Assembly: GCF_040008265.1 (NCBI RefSeq)
Contig: NZ_CP155620.1
Span: 372,001-436,000, forward strand
From: Campylobacter sp. CCS1377
Lineage (GTDB): Bacteria; Campylobacterota; Campylobacteria; Campylobacterales; Campylobacteraceae
Direction of reading: 5' to 3'
DNA length: 64,000 nucleotides
Shown: piece by piece, positions 17,899 through 26,294 of the stretch
Numbering within the stretch: position 1 is the first letter of the stretch
Layout of the letters: each line of letters opens with the position of its first letter
Position numbers and translations under genes: made by a program
Notes under the pieces: generated by a model
Database searches by the model: none
The model's input: only the letters and a program-made list of their open reading frames with translations
Told to the model about the DNA's origin: nothing

Positions 17899-18789
17899 TT
17901 ACTTATTTTTTAAAGACAAATTATCAAGTAAGTCTTTTAAAACACTTCTATAACCCCATTCTGTAATATCTTGAATGCATTCTTGTGCGTTGGAATAGTT
18001 TTTGTGATTGATACTTCTTGTGTAATTTTTAAGATGATTAAAAAACTTATTAAAAAATTCACTTTCCATCAAGGCTTTTTTCTTGTTAAAATAATAAAGT
18101 GTAACAAAAATTTCCACTTCTACCTTTTGTCTTCCATCATCTAAAATCAAAGTAAAGCCTATCATAGGAAAGGCAAAATACTCTATTTTTCCTTTTGTAA
18201 AAGGCAGGATTTTAGCATTAAACCGCCCTTTTTCAAAAGAAAATTTTTCTTTATTTTCTTTATTAAATTTAAAAAGCACTATTTCTTTTGGGGTGATGAA
18301 AATCCTATCTTTAAAATCGATATAATTTGAGCGAAAATGTGCTCCAAAGAGATTTGCACCAGTAGTTGCTGCCATAAAAATCAAAAAGAAATAAAAAAGA
18401 ATGAGATAATATTTAGTTCTCCCATCAAAATTATCCAAAGAAACCCCTAGTAAAGCCGCAGAGTACATAAGACTTATTATGATGAAAAACATTACAAGCC
18501 AAATTGCATAATGTTTAAAATATTGCTTGACAAAAAAATGATGTTCTATTTTGTTATTCCAAATGCTTTCTTTGTCAAAAACTATATCTTTTTTGCCAAA
18601 TTTAGCAAAAAATAAACATCCCCAAAGTGGAGAAAACATAAAAATAAACATAAAAAGCACAATGGTAAAATTAAAACTATCCGCCAAAAACTCGCTAAAA
18701 CTTAAGTCCGCACTACTTAAATCCAAAGTATCTAAATCTGTAGCCAAGGCAAAAGTTGCCATAAAAATCAAAAATAAAATTTTAAACAT
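17899..18789 (-). CDS. unknown membrane protein, 296 aa
   Basis: Not recognised. It has a signal-like N-terminus (MFKILFLIFMATFALA) and membrane segments near 45-65, 98-118 and 128-150. A soluble C-terminal half of about 140 residues follows (IFITPKEIVLFKFN, ILDDGRQKVEVEIFVTLYYF) that resembles a PH-like or DUF-type beta domain. The start is ATG at 18789, with GGAG nine bases upstream, rather than the in-frame GTG at 18804. It is convergent with the lipoprotein pseudogene and divergent from the tautomerase gene. Confidence 0.65.
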   Translation of the reverse strand: MFKILFLIFMATFALATDLDTLDLSSADLSFSEFLADSFNFTIVLFMFIFMFSPLWGCLFFAKFGKKDIVFDKESIWNNKIEHHFFVKQYFKHYAIWLVMFFIIISLMYSAALLGVSLDNFDGRTKYYLILFYFFLIFMAATTGANLFGAHFRSNYIDFKDRIFITPKEIVLFKFNKENKEKFSFEKGRFNAKILPFTKGKIEYFAFPMIGFTLILDDGRQKVEVEIFVTLYYFNKKKALMESEFFNKFFNHLKNYTRSINHKNYSNAQECIQDITEWGYRSVLKDLLDNLSLKNK

Positions 18790-18880
18790 TGTTTTTTGCT
18801 CCACTAATGACTTAATTAAATAAATATTTTTATGTATGCATCATTATATCATGTGAGTTTTTAAAATTTAAGATATGCGC

Positions 18881-18886
18881 TACAAT
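18881..18886 (+). promoter_or_regulatory. -10 box of the tautomerase gene
   Basis: GCGCTACAAT gives TACAAT at 18881-18886. A strong AAGGAG follows before the ATG at 18914. Confidence 0.45.
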
Positions 18887-18913
18887 ATAAAAAATTAAAA
18901 TCAAGGAGATGCT

Positions 18914-19129
18914 ATGCCTTTTGTTAATATTAGAATCACAAAAGAAAACGGCGAACCTATGCCAAAGCAAAAGCAAGAATTGATTGAAGGTGTTACAGAT
19001 TTACTTGCTAAGGTTTTAAACAAAAATAAAGCTTCTACTGTTGTCATTATCGATGAAATTGAAAAGGATAATTATGGTTTAGGCGGAAAAACTATCACTG
19101 AAGTGAGAAAAGAGCAGAAAAAAAGCTAG
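18914..19129 (+). CDS. 4-oxalocrotonate tautomerase family protein
   Basis: A 71-residue tautomerase-superfamily protein. After removal of Met, Pro-1 is the catalytic base (MPFVNIRITKENG). The GVTDLLAKVLNK helix and VVIIDEIEKDNYGLGGKTI strand are typical. The C. jejuni counterpart I recall is Cj0270 (DmpI). Its natural substrate in Campylobacter is not known. The strong ribosome site and own promoter suggest single-gene expression. Confidence 0.88.
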   Translation: MPFVNIRITKENGEPMPKQKQELIEGVTDLLAKVLNKNKASTVVIIDEIEKDNYGLGGKTITEVRKEQKKS

Positions 19130-19438
19130 TTTTCTTTGCAGTTAAACCATTTACTCCCCGCATTCCGTTTTAAATTTAAAGCAGAGCTTTATAACTGAAG
19201 TTAGCTTCGTAAAGTACTTATTTTATAGACAAAAGTATAATAAACTACACTATCTAAAACAATCCAAACTAAATCAATAATAAAATAAGTCATTTGTGTT
19301 TTATCTTTCGTACTTTATATAAAGGCTAAATTATAAGCAAGACGAGAAATTTCTGTAAATTTTTTGTTTTAATTATATCCTATAAAAATTTCTTAAATAT
19401 TTTTTGATATAAAAATAAACTTTGAAAATTTATTTTGC
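19130..19438. other. 309-bp non-coding stretch, possible gene remnant
   Basis: No supported gene. On the minus strand (about 19298 back to 19206) a 30-codon frame reads MTYFIIDLVWIVLDSVVYYT and on to STLRS, a membrane-like segment without a clear ribosome site; it may be a remnant or a small protein. The rest is AT-rich and looks like decayed sequence. Confidence 0.3.
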
Positions 19439-20203
19439 TTACATTTTTTCGGTTTTGGTTAAAATTTTATCCAGATAAAGTTCTAAAATTTCCTCTCTTT
19501 TATATAAATCTTTAAATTCGCTAATGTCTAAATTAAGTGCAAAAGATTTAAATTTATTTTCATCTTTTAAACGCACAAAACCTACTATCCAAGCGATTTT
19601 TTCATTCCAGCCTGTTTTTCCAAAAAGTTCTAAATTTTTCATATCTTTTAAATAAATCATTTTTTTAACACTTTGTTGTGCTTTTTTAGAAAGTGGCAAA
19701 GTATTTTGCGAAAGTTTAAAAAGCAAATCCACTTGATCTTTGGCGCTAATTTTAAGTGAATTATCAAGCCAAAAAGTATCAATTTGCGAAATTTTAGCAT
19801 TGCCATAGTGAAGATCATTTAAATATTTTTGCATGGTTTTTATGCCAATTTTCCTTGCCACTTCCTTAAAAGCAAGGACATTAGAGTATTTAATAGCCGA
19901 GCTTAAATTCATATCTTGCGCCCAAGAAGGCAAAAATACTTTTTCACCTTTATAGTGATAAAAAATCTCTTTTTCATTCTTTATCACACCGCTATCAAGA
20001 GAGATTAAAGCATTAAAAATTTTAAAAGTAGAAGCAGGAGAAAAGGCCTTATTGGCTCTTGTAAAATCATTACTTGCATAATTTTCGCCATCAAAAAGCA
20101 CAAAAACGCCATTTGTATTATAGTTTTTAAAAAAATCTTCAAGTTTTAAGTCTTTAGCAAAAGTCAAATTTAACACAAATAAAAGCAAAAAAAGTTTTTT
20201 CAC
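19439..20203 (-). CDS. class D (OXA-61-like) beta-lactamase
   Basis: A 254-residue class D serine beta-lactamase, secreted through MKKLFLLLFVLNLTFA. It has the active-site STFK in SPASTFKIFNALISLDSG, the S-x-V motif in KYSNVLAFKEVARKIG, WLDNSLKISAKDQ, and the KTG triad in LFGKTGWNEKIAWIVGF. By recall it is clearly related to Campylobacter OXA-61 but differs at many positions, so it is probably another member of that family. Its ATG overlaps the acetyltransferase stop, so it is the last gene of surE-tcdA-GNAT-bla. Expression therefore depends on an operon promoter. In C. jejuni the OXA gene sits elsewhere, near modC, as I recall. Confidence 0.92.
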   Translation of the reverse strand: MKKLFLLLFVLNLTFAKDLKLEDFFKNYNTNGVFVLFDGENYASNDFTRANKAFSPASTFKIFNALISLDSGVIKNEKEIFYHYKGEKVFLPSWAQDMNLSSAIKYSNVLAFKEVARKIGIKTMQKYLNDLHYGNAKISQIDTFWLDNSLKISAKDQVDLLFKLSQNTLPLSKKAQQSVKKMIYLKDMKNLELFGKTGWNEKIAWIVGFVRLKDENKFKSFALNLDISEFKDLYKREEILELYLDKILTKTEKM

Positions 20204-20649
20204 TTTAATTCTTTTTTCATTAAAAAATTTTTTAAAATTTGATTAGCCCTTATAGCTTCATTTTCCCTTACAATCTCAAAATCATTTTTTAAGAAAAACT
20301 CTTTGGCGCTTAATGATACAAAAGTGTAAATTTCATTATGTGGATAATTTCTCAAAGCAAAATCAAGTAAATTTGTAGCTAAGCCCTGACTAGCAAAATC
20401 AGGATGAGTGAAAAGTAAATCAAGTATTTTTTGATCCAATATTATGCTTATAAAACTAGCGATTTTACCTTCTCTTTCATAGATGAAAATCTCATCATTT
20501 TTAAATTTTTCTTTCCATTTTTCTTCATCAATCCCAAGCCAAGCTTTAATTTGATCTTTTGTATAATCTTTTGCACAAAGTGTTTTTACACTTTGCTTAA
20601 AAAGCTTTATGCAAGCCTCTAAATCTTTAATATCACCTTTTCTTATCAA
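20200..20649 (-). CDS. GNAT-family N-acetyltransferase
   Basis: A 149-residue GNAT acetyltransferase. The acetyl-CoA signature is LLFTHPDFASQGLATNLLDFALRN, and the C-terminal ending FVSLSAKEFFLKNDFEIVRENE is typical of the Cj0295-type group. The start is TTG at 20649 with AAGGAAAG six bases before it; no ATG is available. It overlaps tcdA by 17 bases and the beta-lactamase gene by four. The substrate is unknown. Confidence 0.85.
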   Translation of the reverse strand: MIRKGDIKDLEACIKLFKQSVKTLCAKDYTKDQIKAWLGIDEEKWKEKFKNDEIFIYEREGKIASFISIILDQKILDLLFTHPDFASQGLATNLLDFALRNYPHNEIYTFVSLSAKEFFLKNDFEIVRENEAIRANQILKNFLMKKELK

Positions 20650-21289
20650 GGACTTTCCTTAATGCTAAAGAAGCTAGTGCGAGCCCAAAAGAAGCAGTTA
20701 CTCCCATAAAAGAGCCAAGATCTTTACACACCGCTTCTTCATCAGAAAACACCACATCAAAATCGCCCTTAAAGCCTGATTTTCTAAGTTCATAGCGGAA
20801 TTTTTTTGCTAGTGCGTCTCCATGGGTTTTAAAAATACTTGTGGTTTTAATGCGTGTTGGATCAAGCTTTCTAGCACCACCTGTAGAAGAAATAAAAATT
20901 TGGCGTTTAAAGTCAATCAAATTTGCTAACGCAACTTTGGCTGGAATATCATCAATCGCATCGATTATAAGATCAAATTTACTTAAATCAAAATTAGCCA
21001 AAAACTCATCATCAATCTTGCTAACTATGCCTTTAGCATTATAAATTTGTTCAAAAACCTTAGCTTTTTCTTCTCCTAAATTTTCACTATGAATTTGGCG
21101 GTTTTGATTGGTGATTTCAAATTTGTCCGCATCAATTAAAGTAAGATCACTAAAACCGCTTCTAAAAAGCGCATCTGCGCATATTCCACCTACTCCACCA
21201 AGTCCGCATACAAGCACTTTGGTTTGTGCTAATTTATTGAAATTTTCTTCATTTACTAGCCATTTTATACGAGTAAATCTATCATTCAT
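20633..21289 (-). CDS. tcdA: tRNA threonylcarbamoyladenosine dehydratase (ThiF/MoeB-like)
   Basis: A 218-residue E1-like adenylating enzyme of the TcdA (CsdL/YgdL) type, which cyclises t6A at tRNA position 37. It has FTRIKWLVNEEN, the nucleotide loop VLVCGLGGVGGICADALFRSG, the DADKFEITNQNRQIH motif, and DAIDDIPAK. It is shorter than E. coli TcdA and lacks an obvious second CxxC pair. It overlaps surE by eight bases and the GNAT gene by 17. C. jejuni has the same order (Cj0293-0295 region). Confidence 0.85.
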   Translation of the reverse strand: MNDRFTRIKWLVNEENFNKLAQTKVLVCGLGGVGGICADALFRSGFSDLTLIDADKFEITNQNRQIHSENLGEEKAKVFEQIYNAKGIVSKIDDEFLANFDLSKFDLIIDAIDDIPAKVALANLIDFKRQIFISSTGGARKLDPTRIKTTSIFKTHGDALAKKFRYELRKSGFKGDFDVVFSDEEAVCKDLGSFMGVTASFGLALASLALRKVLDKKR

Positions 21290-22061
21290 CGTTTGCCTTT
21301 AACCATTTTTTAACTTTTTTCATTTTTTCATAAGCACTTAAATCAAGCATTATGGGCGTTATCGTGGCGTATCCTTGCTTTAAAAGCGCTATATCGCTAT
21401 TAGTTTCATCTTCAAAATCTAAATTCGCAGCCGCTAGCCAAAAGTACTCAACCCCTCTTGGATTGACATTAGAATGTGCCTTGAAATTATACACTCTTTT
21501 TCCTGCCTTACAAACTTTTACGCCTTTAAATTCGCTTTTTGGGGAAGGAAAGTTGATATTTAAAAATTCTTTTTTATCTAGCGGAAAACCTTGATCAAAA
21601 ATCTTTTTAACGATTTTTTTTGTGATTTTCAAAGTATTTTTAAAATCAAATTCTTTTTCGCTTTTTTTATAAAATTGCGAAAGTGCAATAGCAGGAATTC
21701 CTTGCAAAACTGCTTCCATTGCACCCGCACAAGTGCCTGAATATGTGATGTCTTCGCCCACATTTGCACCCTTATTAATTCCACTTATGACAAGATCGGG
21801 CAAACGCGTTTTGTAAAGTGCGTGCAAAGCTAGATAAACGCAATCTGCAGGAGTGCCATCATCAAGCTTATAAAATCTTTTTCCTACTTTTACAAAACGC
21901 AAAGGTTTTGTAAGTGTTATGGAGTGCGAACATGCTGATTTTTCATAAGCTGGGGCTACTATGGTGATTTTAGCTTTAAATTCTTTTCTTAGCATTTTGA
22001 CAAGTTTTCTAAGCCCTTCGCTCTCATATCCATCATCATTTGTGATTAAAATTTCTTTCAT
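21282..22061 (-). CDS. surE: 5'-nucleotidase SurE
   Basis: A 259-residue SurE nucleotidase, a survival protein that dephosphorylates nucleoside monophosphates. The metal-binding ITNDDGYESEGL is at the N-terminus, with VVAPAYEKSACSHSITL-like and SGINKGANVGEDITYSGTCAGAMEA motifs following. It is the first gene of the minus-strand operon that ends with the beta-lactamase. An ATG preceded by AAGGATAAATA is used. Confidence 0.93.
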   Translation of the reverse strand: MKEILITNDDGYESEGLRKLVKMLRKEFKAKITIVAPAYEKSACSHSITLTKPLRFVKVGKRFYKLDDGTPADCVYLALHALYKTRLPDLVISGINKGANVGEDITYSGTCAGAMEAVLQGIPAIALSQFYKKSEKEFDFKNTLKITKKIVKKIFDQGFPLDKKEFLNINFPSPKSEFKGVKVCKAGKRVYNFKAHSNVNPRGVEYFWLAAANLDFEDETNSDIALLKQGYATITPIMLDLSAYEKMKKVKKWLKANDE

Positions 22062-22221
22062 TATTTATCCTTAATTTGTCGAAATGATGATATTTTAGCA
22101 AAAAATTCTTTTTTGGATTTATCTTAAATTATGAAAATAATATTTTTTATAATAACTAATTATTAATAAATAATTTTTACAATTTCAACTTTTAAAAATT
22201 TCAAAATTTAAAGGAAGAAAT

Positions 22222-22974
22222 ATGAAAAAAATCGTCAAATTATTTAGTATATGTGCTTTAACTTTAAGTATAGCAAATGCTGATATAAATCTTTATGGAC
22301 CAGGTGGTCCGCATACAGCTTTAAAAGATGTGGCAAATAAATACGCCGAAAAAACAGGTGTAAAAGTCAATGTAAATTTTGGTCCTCAAGCTACTTGGAT
22401 GGAAAAAGCTAAAGAAAATGCAGATATTTTATTTGGCGCTTCGGATCAATCAGCTTTAGCTATAGCAAGTGATTTTGGAGAAGATTTTAATGCCAGTAAA
22501 ATTAAGCCTTTGTATTTTAGAGAAGCTATTATTCTAACTCAAAAAGGCAATCCTTTAAAAATCAAGGGCTTAAAAGATTTGGCTAATAAAAAAGTAAGAA
22601 TTGTTGTTCCAGAAGGATCAGGAAAGAGCAATACTTCTGGAACGGGTGTTTGGGAGGATATGATAGGAAGAACTGGGGATATAAAAACTATACAAAATTT
22701 TAGATCCAATATAGTAGCTTTTGCGCCAAATAGCGGAAGTGCTAGAAAACTTTTTGCGGAAAATAAAGCAGATGCGTGGATCACATGGATTGATTGGTCA
22801 AAAAGCAATCCTGATCTAGGAAGTGTTGTGGCGATCGAAAAAGATTTAGTGGTTTATAGAACTTTAAATATTGTGGCAAAAGAAAATAGCGACAAAGAAG
22901 TATATGATTTCATCGCATATTTAGAATCCAAAGAAGCTAAAGAGATTTTCAAAAAATACGGCTGGAGAGAGTAG
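22222..22974 (+). CDS. peb3: PEB3 / AcfC-like periplasmic substrate-binding protein
   Basis: A 250-residue secreted protein with signal MKKIVKLFSICALTLSIANA, then INLYGPGGPHTALKDVANKYAEKTGVKVNV. This is very close to the C. jejuni PEB3 (Cj0289c) sequence I remember. PEB3 is a periplasmic or surface glycoprotein that binds 3-phosphoglycerate-like ligands and is related to AcfC. The stretch EDFNASK contains D-x-N-x-S, a bacterial PglB N-glycosylation sequon, at the position glycosylated in C. jejuni. The clear ribosome site AAAGGAAG precedes the ATG. In C. jejuni lpxB follows; here DUF817, cdtABC and zupT lie between. Confidence 0.88.
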   Translation: MKKIVKLFSICALTLSIANADINLYGPGGPHTALKDVANKYAEKTGVKVNVNFGPQATWMEKAKENADILFGASDQSALAIASDFGEDFNASKIKPLYFREAIILTQKGNPLKIKGLKDLANKKVRIVVPEGSGKSNTSGTGVWEDMIGRTGDIKTIQNFRSNIVAFAPNSGSARKLFAENKADAWITWIDWSKSNPDLGSVVAIEKDLVVYRTLNIVAKENSDKEVYDFIAYLESKEAKEIFKKYGWRE

Positions 22975-23048
22975 TTTTTAATCTTTTATTAATTTTGTAG
23001 AATTTGCAAATTTTTTCTATAATTTTAAAAAATTTTTTAGGAATAAAT

Positions 23049-23891
23049 TTGCGAATTTTAAATCATCTAGATGCCATTTTAACCAATCAAAAAGCAAGAA
23101 ATTATAAAGGTTTTAAACGCTTTTGTATGGAGTTTTGGTTTTTTGGTATAAAACAAGCTAGGGCATGTTTGTTTGCAGGGCTTTTTTTCATCGCGATGTT
23201 TTGTGTGCCACGCGAAGGACTTTTTGGAATTTATCGTTATGATTTACTTTTAATCATTGCTTTAATAATACAAGCTTGGATGGTACTTAGCAAATTAGAA
23301 AGTAAAGATGAATTAAAAGCTATTTGTTTGTTTCATTTTTTAGGCTTTTTGCTCGAAGCTTTTAAGACTTCAGTTGTAAATTCTTGGGCTTATCCAGATT
23401 TTGCCTATACAAAAATTTGGGGAGTACCACTTTTTTCTGGTTTTATGTATGCAGCGGTTGGAAGTTATGTGATACAAGCTTGGAGACTTTTTGATATGAA
23501 AGTTTCTCACCATCCTCCATTCACTTTAGCGGTGCTAAGTTCAGGACTCATTTATATTAATTTTTTTACTCATCATTATATAGGTGATTATAGGTATTAT
23601 ATTTTGGCTTTTTTGCTAGGACTTTATGCAAGAAGTGTGATTATTTTTACTCCTTTAGATAAAGAACGCAAAATGCCACTTTTATTAAGCTTTGTTTTGG
23701 TGGGATTTTTTATATATTTAGCTGAAAATTTAGGCACACTTTTAGGTGTTTGGAGATATCCTAATCAACTTGGTGCTTGGGCTTTAGTAAGTCTTGGAAA
23801 ATGGGGTGCGTGGAGTTTGGTTATTGTGATGACTTTTACTATAACTTTATTTTTAAAGGATATTAAAAGTCGCATTCATGTGGCAAAATAA
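23049..23891 (+). CDS. DUF817 family integral membrane protein
   Basis: A protein of about 280 residues with seven or eight hydrophobic segments. The stretch FWFFGIKQARACLFAGLFF and the WGVPLFSGFMYAAVGSY and YAENLGTLLGVWRYP-like motifs match the DUF817 family as I know it; function unknown. I chose the TTG at 23049, behind TTAGGAATAAA. An in-frame ATG 45 bases upstream would lie in an A/T tract with no ribosome site. It sits directly before cdtA with its own orientation matching the toxin genes. It may have moved with them or be unrelated. Confidence 0.7.
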   Translation: MRILNHLDAILTNQKARNYKGFKRFCMEFWFFGIKQARACLFAGLFFIAMFCVPREGLFGIYRYDLLLIIALIIQAWMVLSKLESKDELKAICLFHFLGFLLEAFKTSVVNSWAYPDFAYTKIWGVPLFSGFMYAAVGSYVIQAWRLFDMKVSHHPPFTLAVLSSGLIYINFFTHHYIGDYRYYILAFLLGLYARSVIIFTPLDKERKMPLLLSFVLVGFFIYLAENLGTLLGVWRYPNQLGAWALVSLGKWGAWSLVIVMTFTITLFLKDIKSRIHVAK

Positions 23892-23909
23892 ATTAATAAT
23901 TTATGTTAC

Positions 23910-23915
23910 TATATT
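23910..23915 (+). promoter_or_regulatory. possible cdt -10 box
   Basis: TTACTATATT gives TATATT at 23910-23915, close before a strong AAGGAGGG ribosome site at about 23928-23935. Read-through from the DUF817 gene, 47 bp upstream, is also possible. Confidence 0.35.
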
Positions 23916-23938
23916 AAAAATTTTTATAAGGAGGGTAT

Positions 23939-24757
23939 ATGCAAAAAATAAAATTTAGTTTAATTTTTTTAATTTTTGCGGTTATTTTTTCGGCTTGTTC
24001 TTCAAAAGAACAACAAATAAATCCTTTAGGTAGATCTTATGGTAAATTTAGCGATAGCGATCCTTTAAAGCTTGGTTCAACGCCAACACCACCTGCAAAG
24101 CAAAAGACTCCAAGTTTGGTTGAAGGTAAGAAATTTCCAGTTATACCGCTTACACCGCCTATAGTTGCTACAAATACCTTTAAAGGCGATAATGCTATAA
24201 AAGGTCCTTTGCCAAGACTTAAATCAAAAAATGAATTTGCCTCTAATGCCTTATATGAAAATTCAGGCATTGTGAGTGATTTTGTCACTATTATGAATCC
24301 TAATGGAGCTGCATTGACTGTTTGGGCTTTAAATCCAGGTAATTGGATATGGGGATACAACTTGTTTGATAGTAGACCTTTTGGCGATGCAAGAGTTTGG
24401 CAACTCATCGAATTTCCAAACAACACTGTGATGATTAAAAATGCAAAAACTCTTACTTGTTTAAATGCGTATAGAAATGGCATAGTGCATTATCCTTGCG
24501 ATCAAAGCAATTTTGCACAATTTTGGAGACTTTTGCCCATGAGTAATGGGGCTTTTCAAATTCAAAATTTTGCAACGCAACAATGCATACAAACACCAGT
24601 TGGAAATGTAATGGAGGAATTTAGCTTTAATTTTTATAATATTTATTTAACTGATTGTTTAAAATCAAAGGAAAAAAACTTAGATAGACAATGGACTATT
24701 AGTGCGCCAACTTTCAAAGGTAGATCACCTTATTCTGGCATAGGAGAATTAGAATGA
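23939..24757 (+). CDS. cdtA: cytolethal distending toxin subunit A
   Basis: A 272-residue lipoprotein (MQKIKFSLIFLIFAVIFSAC, acylated cysteine at 20). After a proline-rich linker there is a ricin-B-type lectin domain (about 100-260) with VTIMNPNGAALTVWALNPGNWIWGY and the paired WxLxP / IQNFATQQCIQTP repeats. CdtA and CdtC form the cell-binding part of the AB2 toxin. A strong ribosome site precedes the ATG. The stop overlaps cdtB by four bases, so the operon is coupled. Confidence 0.95.
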   Translation: MQKIKFSLIFLIFAVIFSACSSKEQQINPLGRSYGKFSDSDPLKLGSTPTPPAKQKTPSLVEGKKFPVIPLTPPIVATNTFKGDNAIKGPLPRLKSKNEFASNALYENSGIVSDFVTIMNPNGAALTVWALNPGNWIWGYNLFDSRPFGDARVWQLIEFPNNTVMIKNAKTLTCLNAYRNGIVHYPCDQSNFAQFWRLLPMSNGAFQIQNFATQQCIQTPVGNVMEEFSFNFYNIYLTDCLKSKEKNLDRQWTISAPTFKGRSPYSGIGELE

Positions 24758-25557
24758 AAAAGATAATATTTTTAGTTTTTAGTGTGAATTTATTATTTGG
24801 TGCCTTAGAAAACTACAATAGTGGAACTTGGAATTTGCAAGGTTCATCAGCAGCAACGGAGAGTAAATGGAATATTAGCATAAGACAACTTGTAACAGGC
24901 GATAATCCTATGGATGTTTTAGCTGTGCAAGAAGCGGGAGTTTTGCCAAGTACTGCAGTGCAAACTCCAAGACAAGTCCAACCCGTAGGAGTAGGAATAC
25001 CAATCCATGAATATGAGTGGAATTTAGGCTCTGCTTCAAGACCAAATTCTGTTTTTATTTATTACTCAAGAGTGGATGTGGGTGCAAATCGCGTTAATAT
25101 GGCAATTGTTAGCAGAGTGCAAGCAGATGAGGTTTTTGTTTTACCACCTCCAACAGTTGCTTCAAGACCAATCATTGGCATACGCATAGGAAACGATGCA
25201 TTTTTTAGCATACATGCTTTAGCAAGTGGTGGAAATGATGCAGGAGCTATTGTAACTGCTGTAGATATGTTTTTTAGAAATAGACCAGATATTAATTGGA
25301 TGATTTTAGGTGATTTTAATAGAGAAGCGGGTGCTTTAGTGCCTTTACTTGATGCAAGCTTAAGATCTCGTATTAATGTTGTAACACCATCTTCTTTTAC
25401 TCAAACGGGCGGAAGAACTATTGATTATGCTGTTACGGGAAATTCAAATACTGCTACACTTTACACCCCGCCACCAATAGTTGCTATTTTAGCTATGGCA
25501 GGACTTAGAACCTTTTTATCTTCCGATCACTTTCCTGTGAATTTTAGAAGACCTTAG
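24754..25557 (+). CDS. cdtB: cytolethal distending toxin subunit B (DNase I-like)
   Basis: The 267-residue active subunit, secreted by MKKIIFLVFSVNLLFG. It belongs to the DNase I/endonuclease-exonuclease-phosphatase fold and acts in the host nucleus, where it breaks DNA and blocks the cell cycle. Key residues are present: VQEAG, IHALASGG, GDFNREAG, and the C-terminal SSDHFPVNF with the catalytic Asp-His. By recall it is nearer to the C. coli-type CdtB (VGVGIPIHEYEWNLG) than to C. jejuni. It looks fully active by these motifs. It lies between cdtA and cdtC without gaps. Confidence 0.96.
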   Translation: MKKIIFLVFSVNLLFGALENYNSGTWNLQGSSAATESKWNISIRQLVTGDNPMDVLAVQEAGVLPSTAVQTPRQVQPVGVGIPIHEYEWNLGSASRPNSVFIYYSRVDVGANRVNMAIVSRVQADEVFVLPPPTVASRPIIGIRIGNDAFFSIHALASGGNDAGAIVTAVDMFFRNRPDINWMILGDFNREAGALVPLLDASLRSRINVVTPSSFTQTGGRTIDYAVTGNSNTATLYTPPPIVAILAMAGLRTFLSSDHFPVNFRRP

Positions 25558-25563
25558 GAGAAG

Positions 25564-26139
25564 ATGATGAAAAAAATTTTAATTTTATTTTTAGCAATTT
25601 TAGGCTTTTTAAAAGCTACACCTATTTTGGATGAATTGGAAGATTTTACGCAAATGTTTGCTATAAGATCTTTAGAAACAGGAATTTCTTTAAGCCCATT
25701 TAGATACAGTTCGCAAAAATTAGAAGAGCAAAATTGGTTTTTAAAAGAAATAGTGCTTAGTGATGAATTAAAAGCCAAGGATAGATATGCTAAACAACGC
25801 CCTTTTGGTTATGTGCAATTTGTAAATCCTAGAGGAAGTAATGTATGCTTAGCTGTGTTAAATGATAAAGCTTTTGGGACAAAATCTTGCAAACAGGATT
25901 TGCAAGATGGCACAATGCAGACTGTTTTTTCTATAATGCCTACAATTAATGCTGCAGTGCAAATTAGATCGCTAACCAATGGTGGAGTAAAATGCATGAG
26001 TACTTTTGCTGATCCAAATATCGCTATAGAAAATCGCTTTGGTTTGGATGATTGCACCGTAAATCCATCTGTACCTATAGAATTAAGAGAGCTTTTCTTT
26101 TTCTCTCCTGCTATAGTCGAAGCAACCCCGATTTACTAA
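25564..26139 (+). CDS. cdtC: cytolethal distending toxin subunit C
   Basis: A 191-residue secreted ricin-B-like binding subunit, with signal MMKKILILFLAILGFLKA. FGYVQFVNPRGSNVCLAVL, FSIMPTINAAVQIRSL and the CMSTF strand are typical of CdtC, and SLETGISLSPF is shared with other campylobacters. It completes the holotoxin with CdtA. The start is ATG at 25564, or the next codon; AGGAGA precedes both. A hairpin follows at 26153-26177. Confidence 0.94.
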   Translation: MMKKILILFLAILGFLKATPILDELEDFTQMFAIRSLETGISLSPFRYSSQKLEEQNWFLKEIVLSDELKAKDRYAKQRPFGYVQFVNPRGSNVCLAVLNDKAFGTKSCKQDLQDGTMQTVFSIMPTINAAVQIRSLTNGGVKCMSTFADPNIAIENRFGLDDCTVNPSVPIELRELFFFSPAIVEATPIY

Positions 26140-26152
26140 TACTTTTATGATA

Positions 26153-26177
26153 AAACCAAGCTTTTGTGGCTTGGTTT
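26153..26177 (+). terminator. hairpin after cdtC
   Basis: AAACCAAGC pairs with GCTTGGTTT across a 7-base loop, 13 bp after the cdtC stop. The T-tract behind it is weak. Confidence 0.5.
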
Positions 26178-26294
26178 GAAATAAGTTTTGTATGTTAGAA
26201 TTTGCTCTTTATTTCAAAGAAAATGGTGCGTTGTTTAATGGAAAAATGTTTAGAGCTTTTCCTAATAAATAATAATTAAAATTCTTGATTTAAC

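Noticed and set aside
19206..19298. 30-codon minus-strand membrane-like frame
   Set aside because: No convincing ribosome site or homology; described only as part of the non-coding stretch.
26192..26272. 26-codon frame after cdtC (MLEFALYFKENGALF...)
   Set aside because: No ribosome site or promoter and no recognisable family; more likely chance or a tiny remnant.
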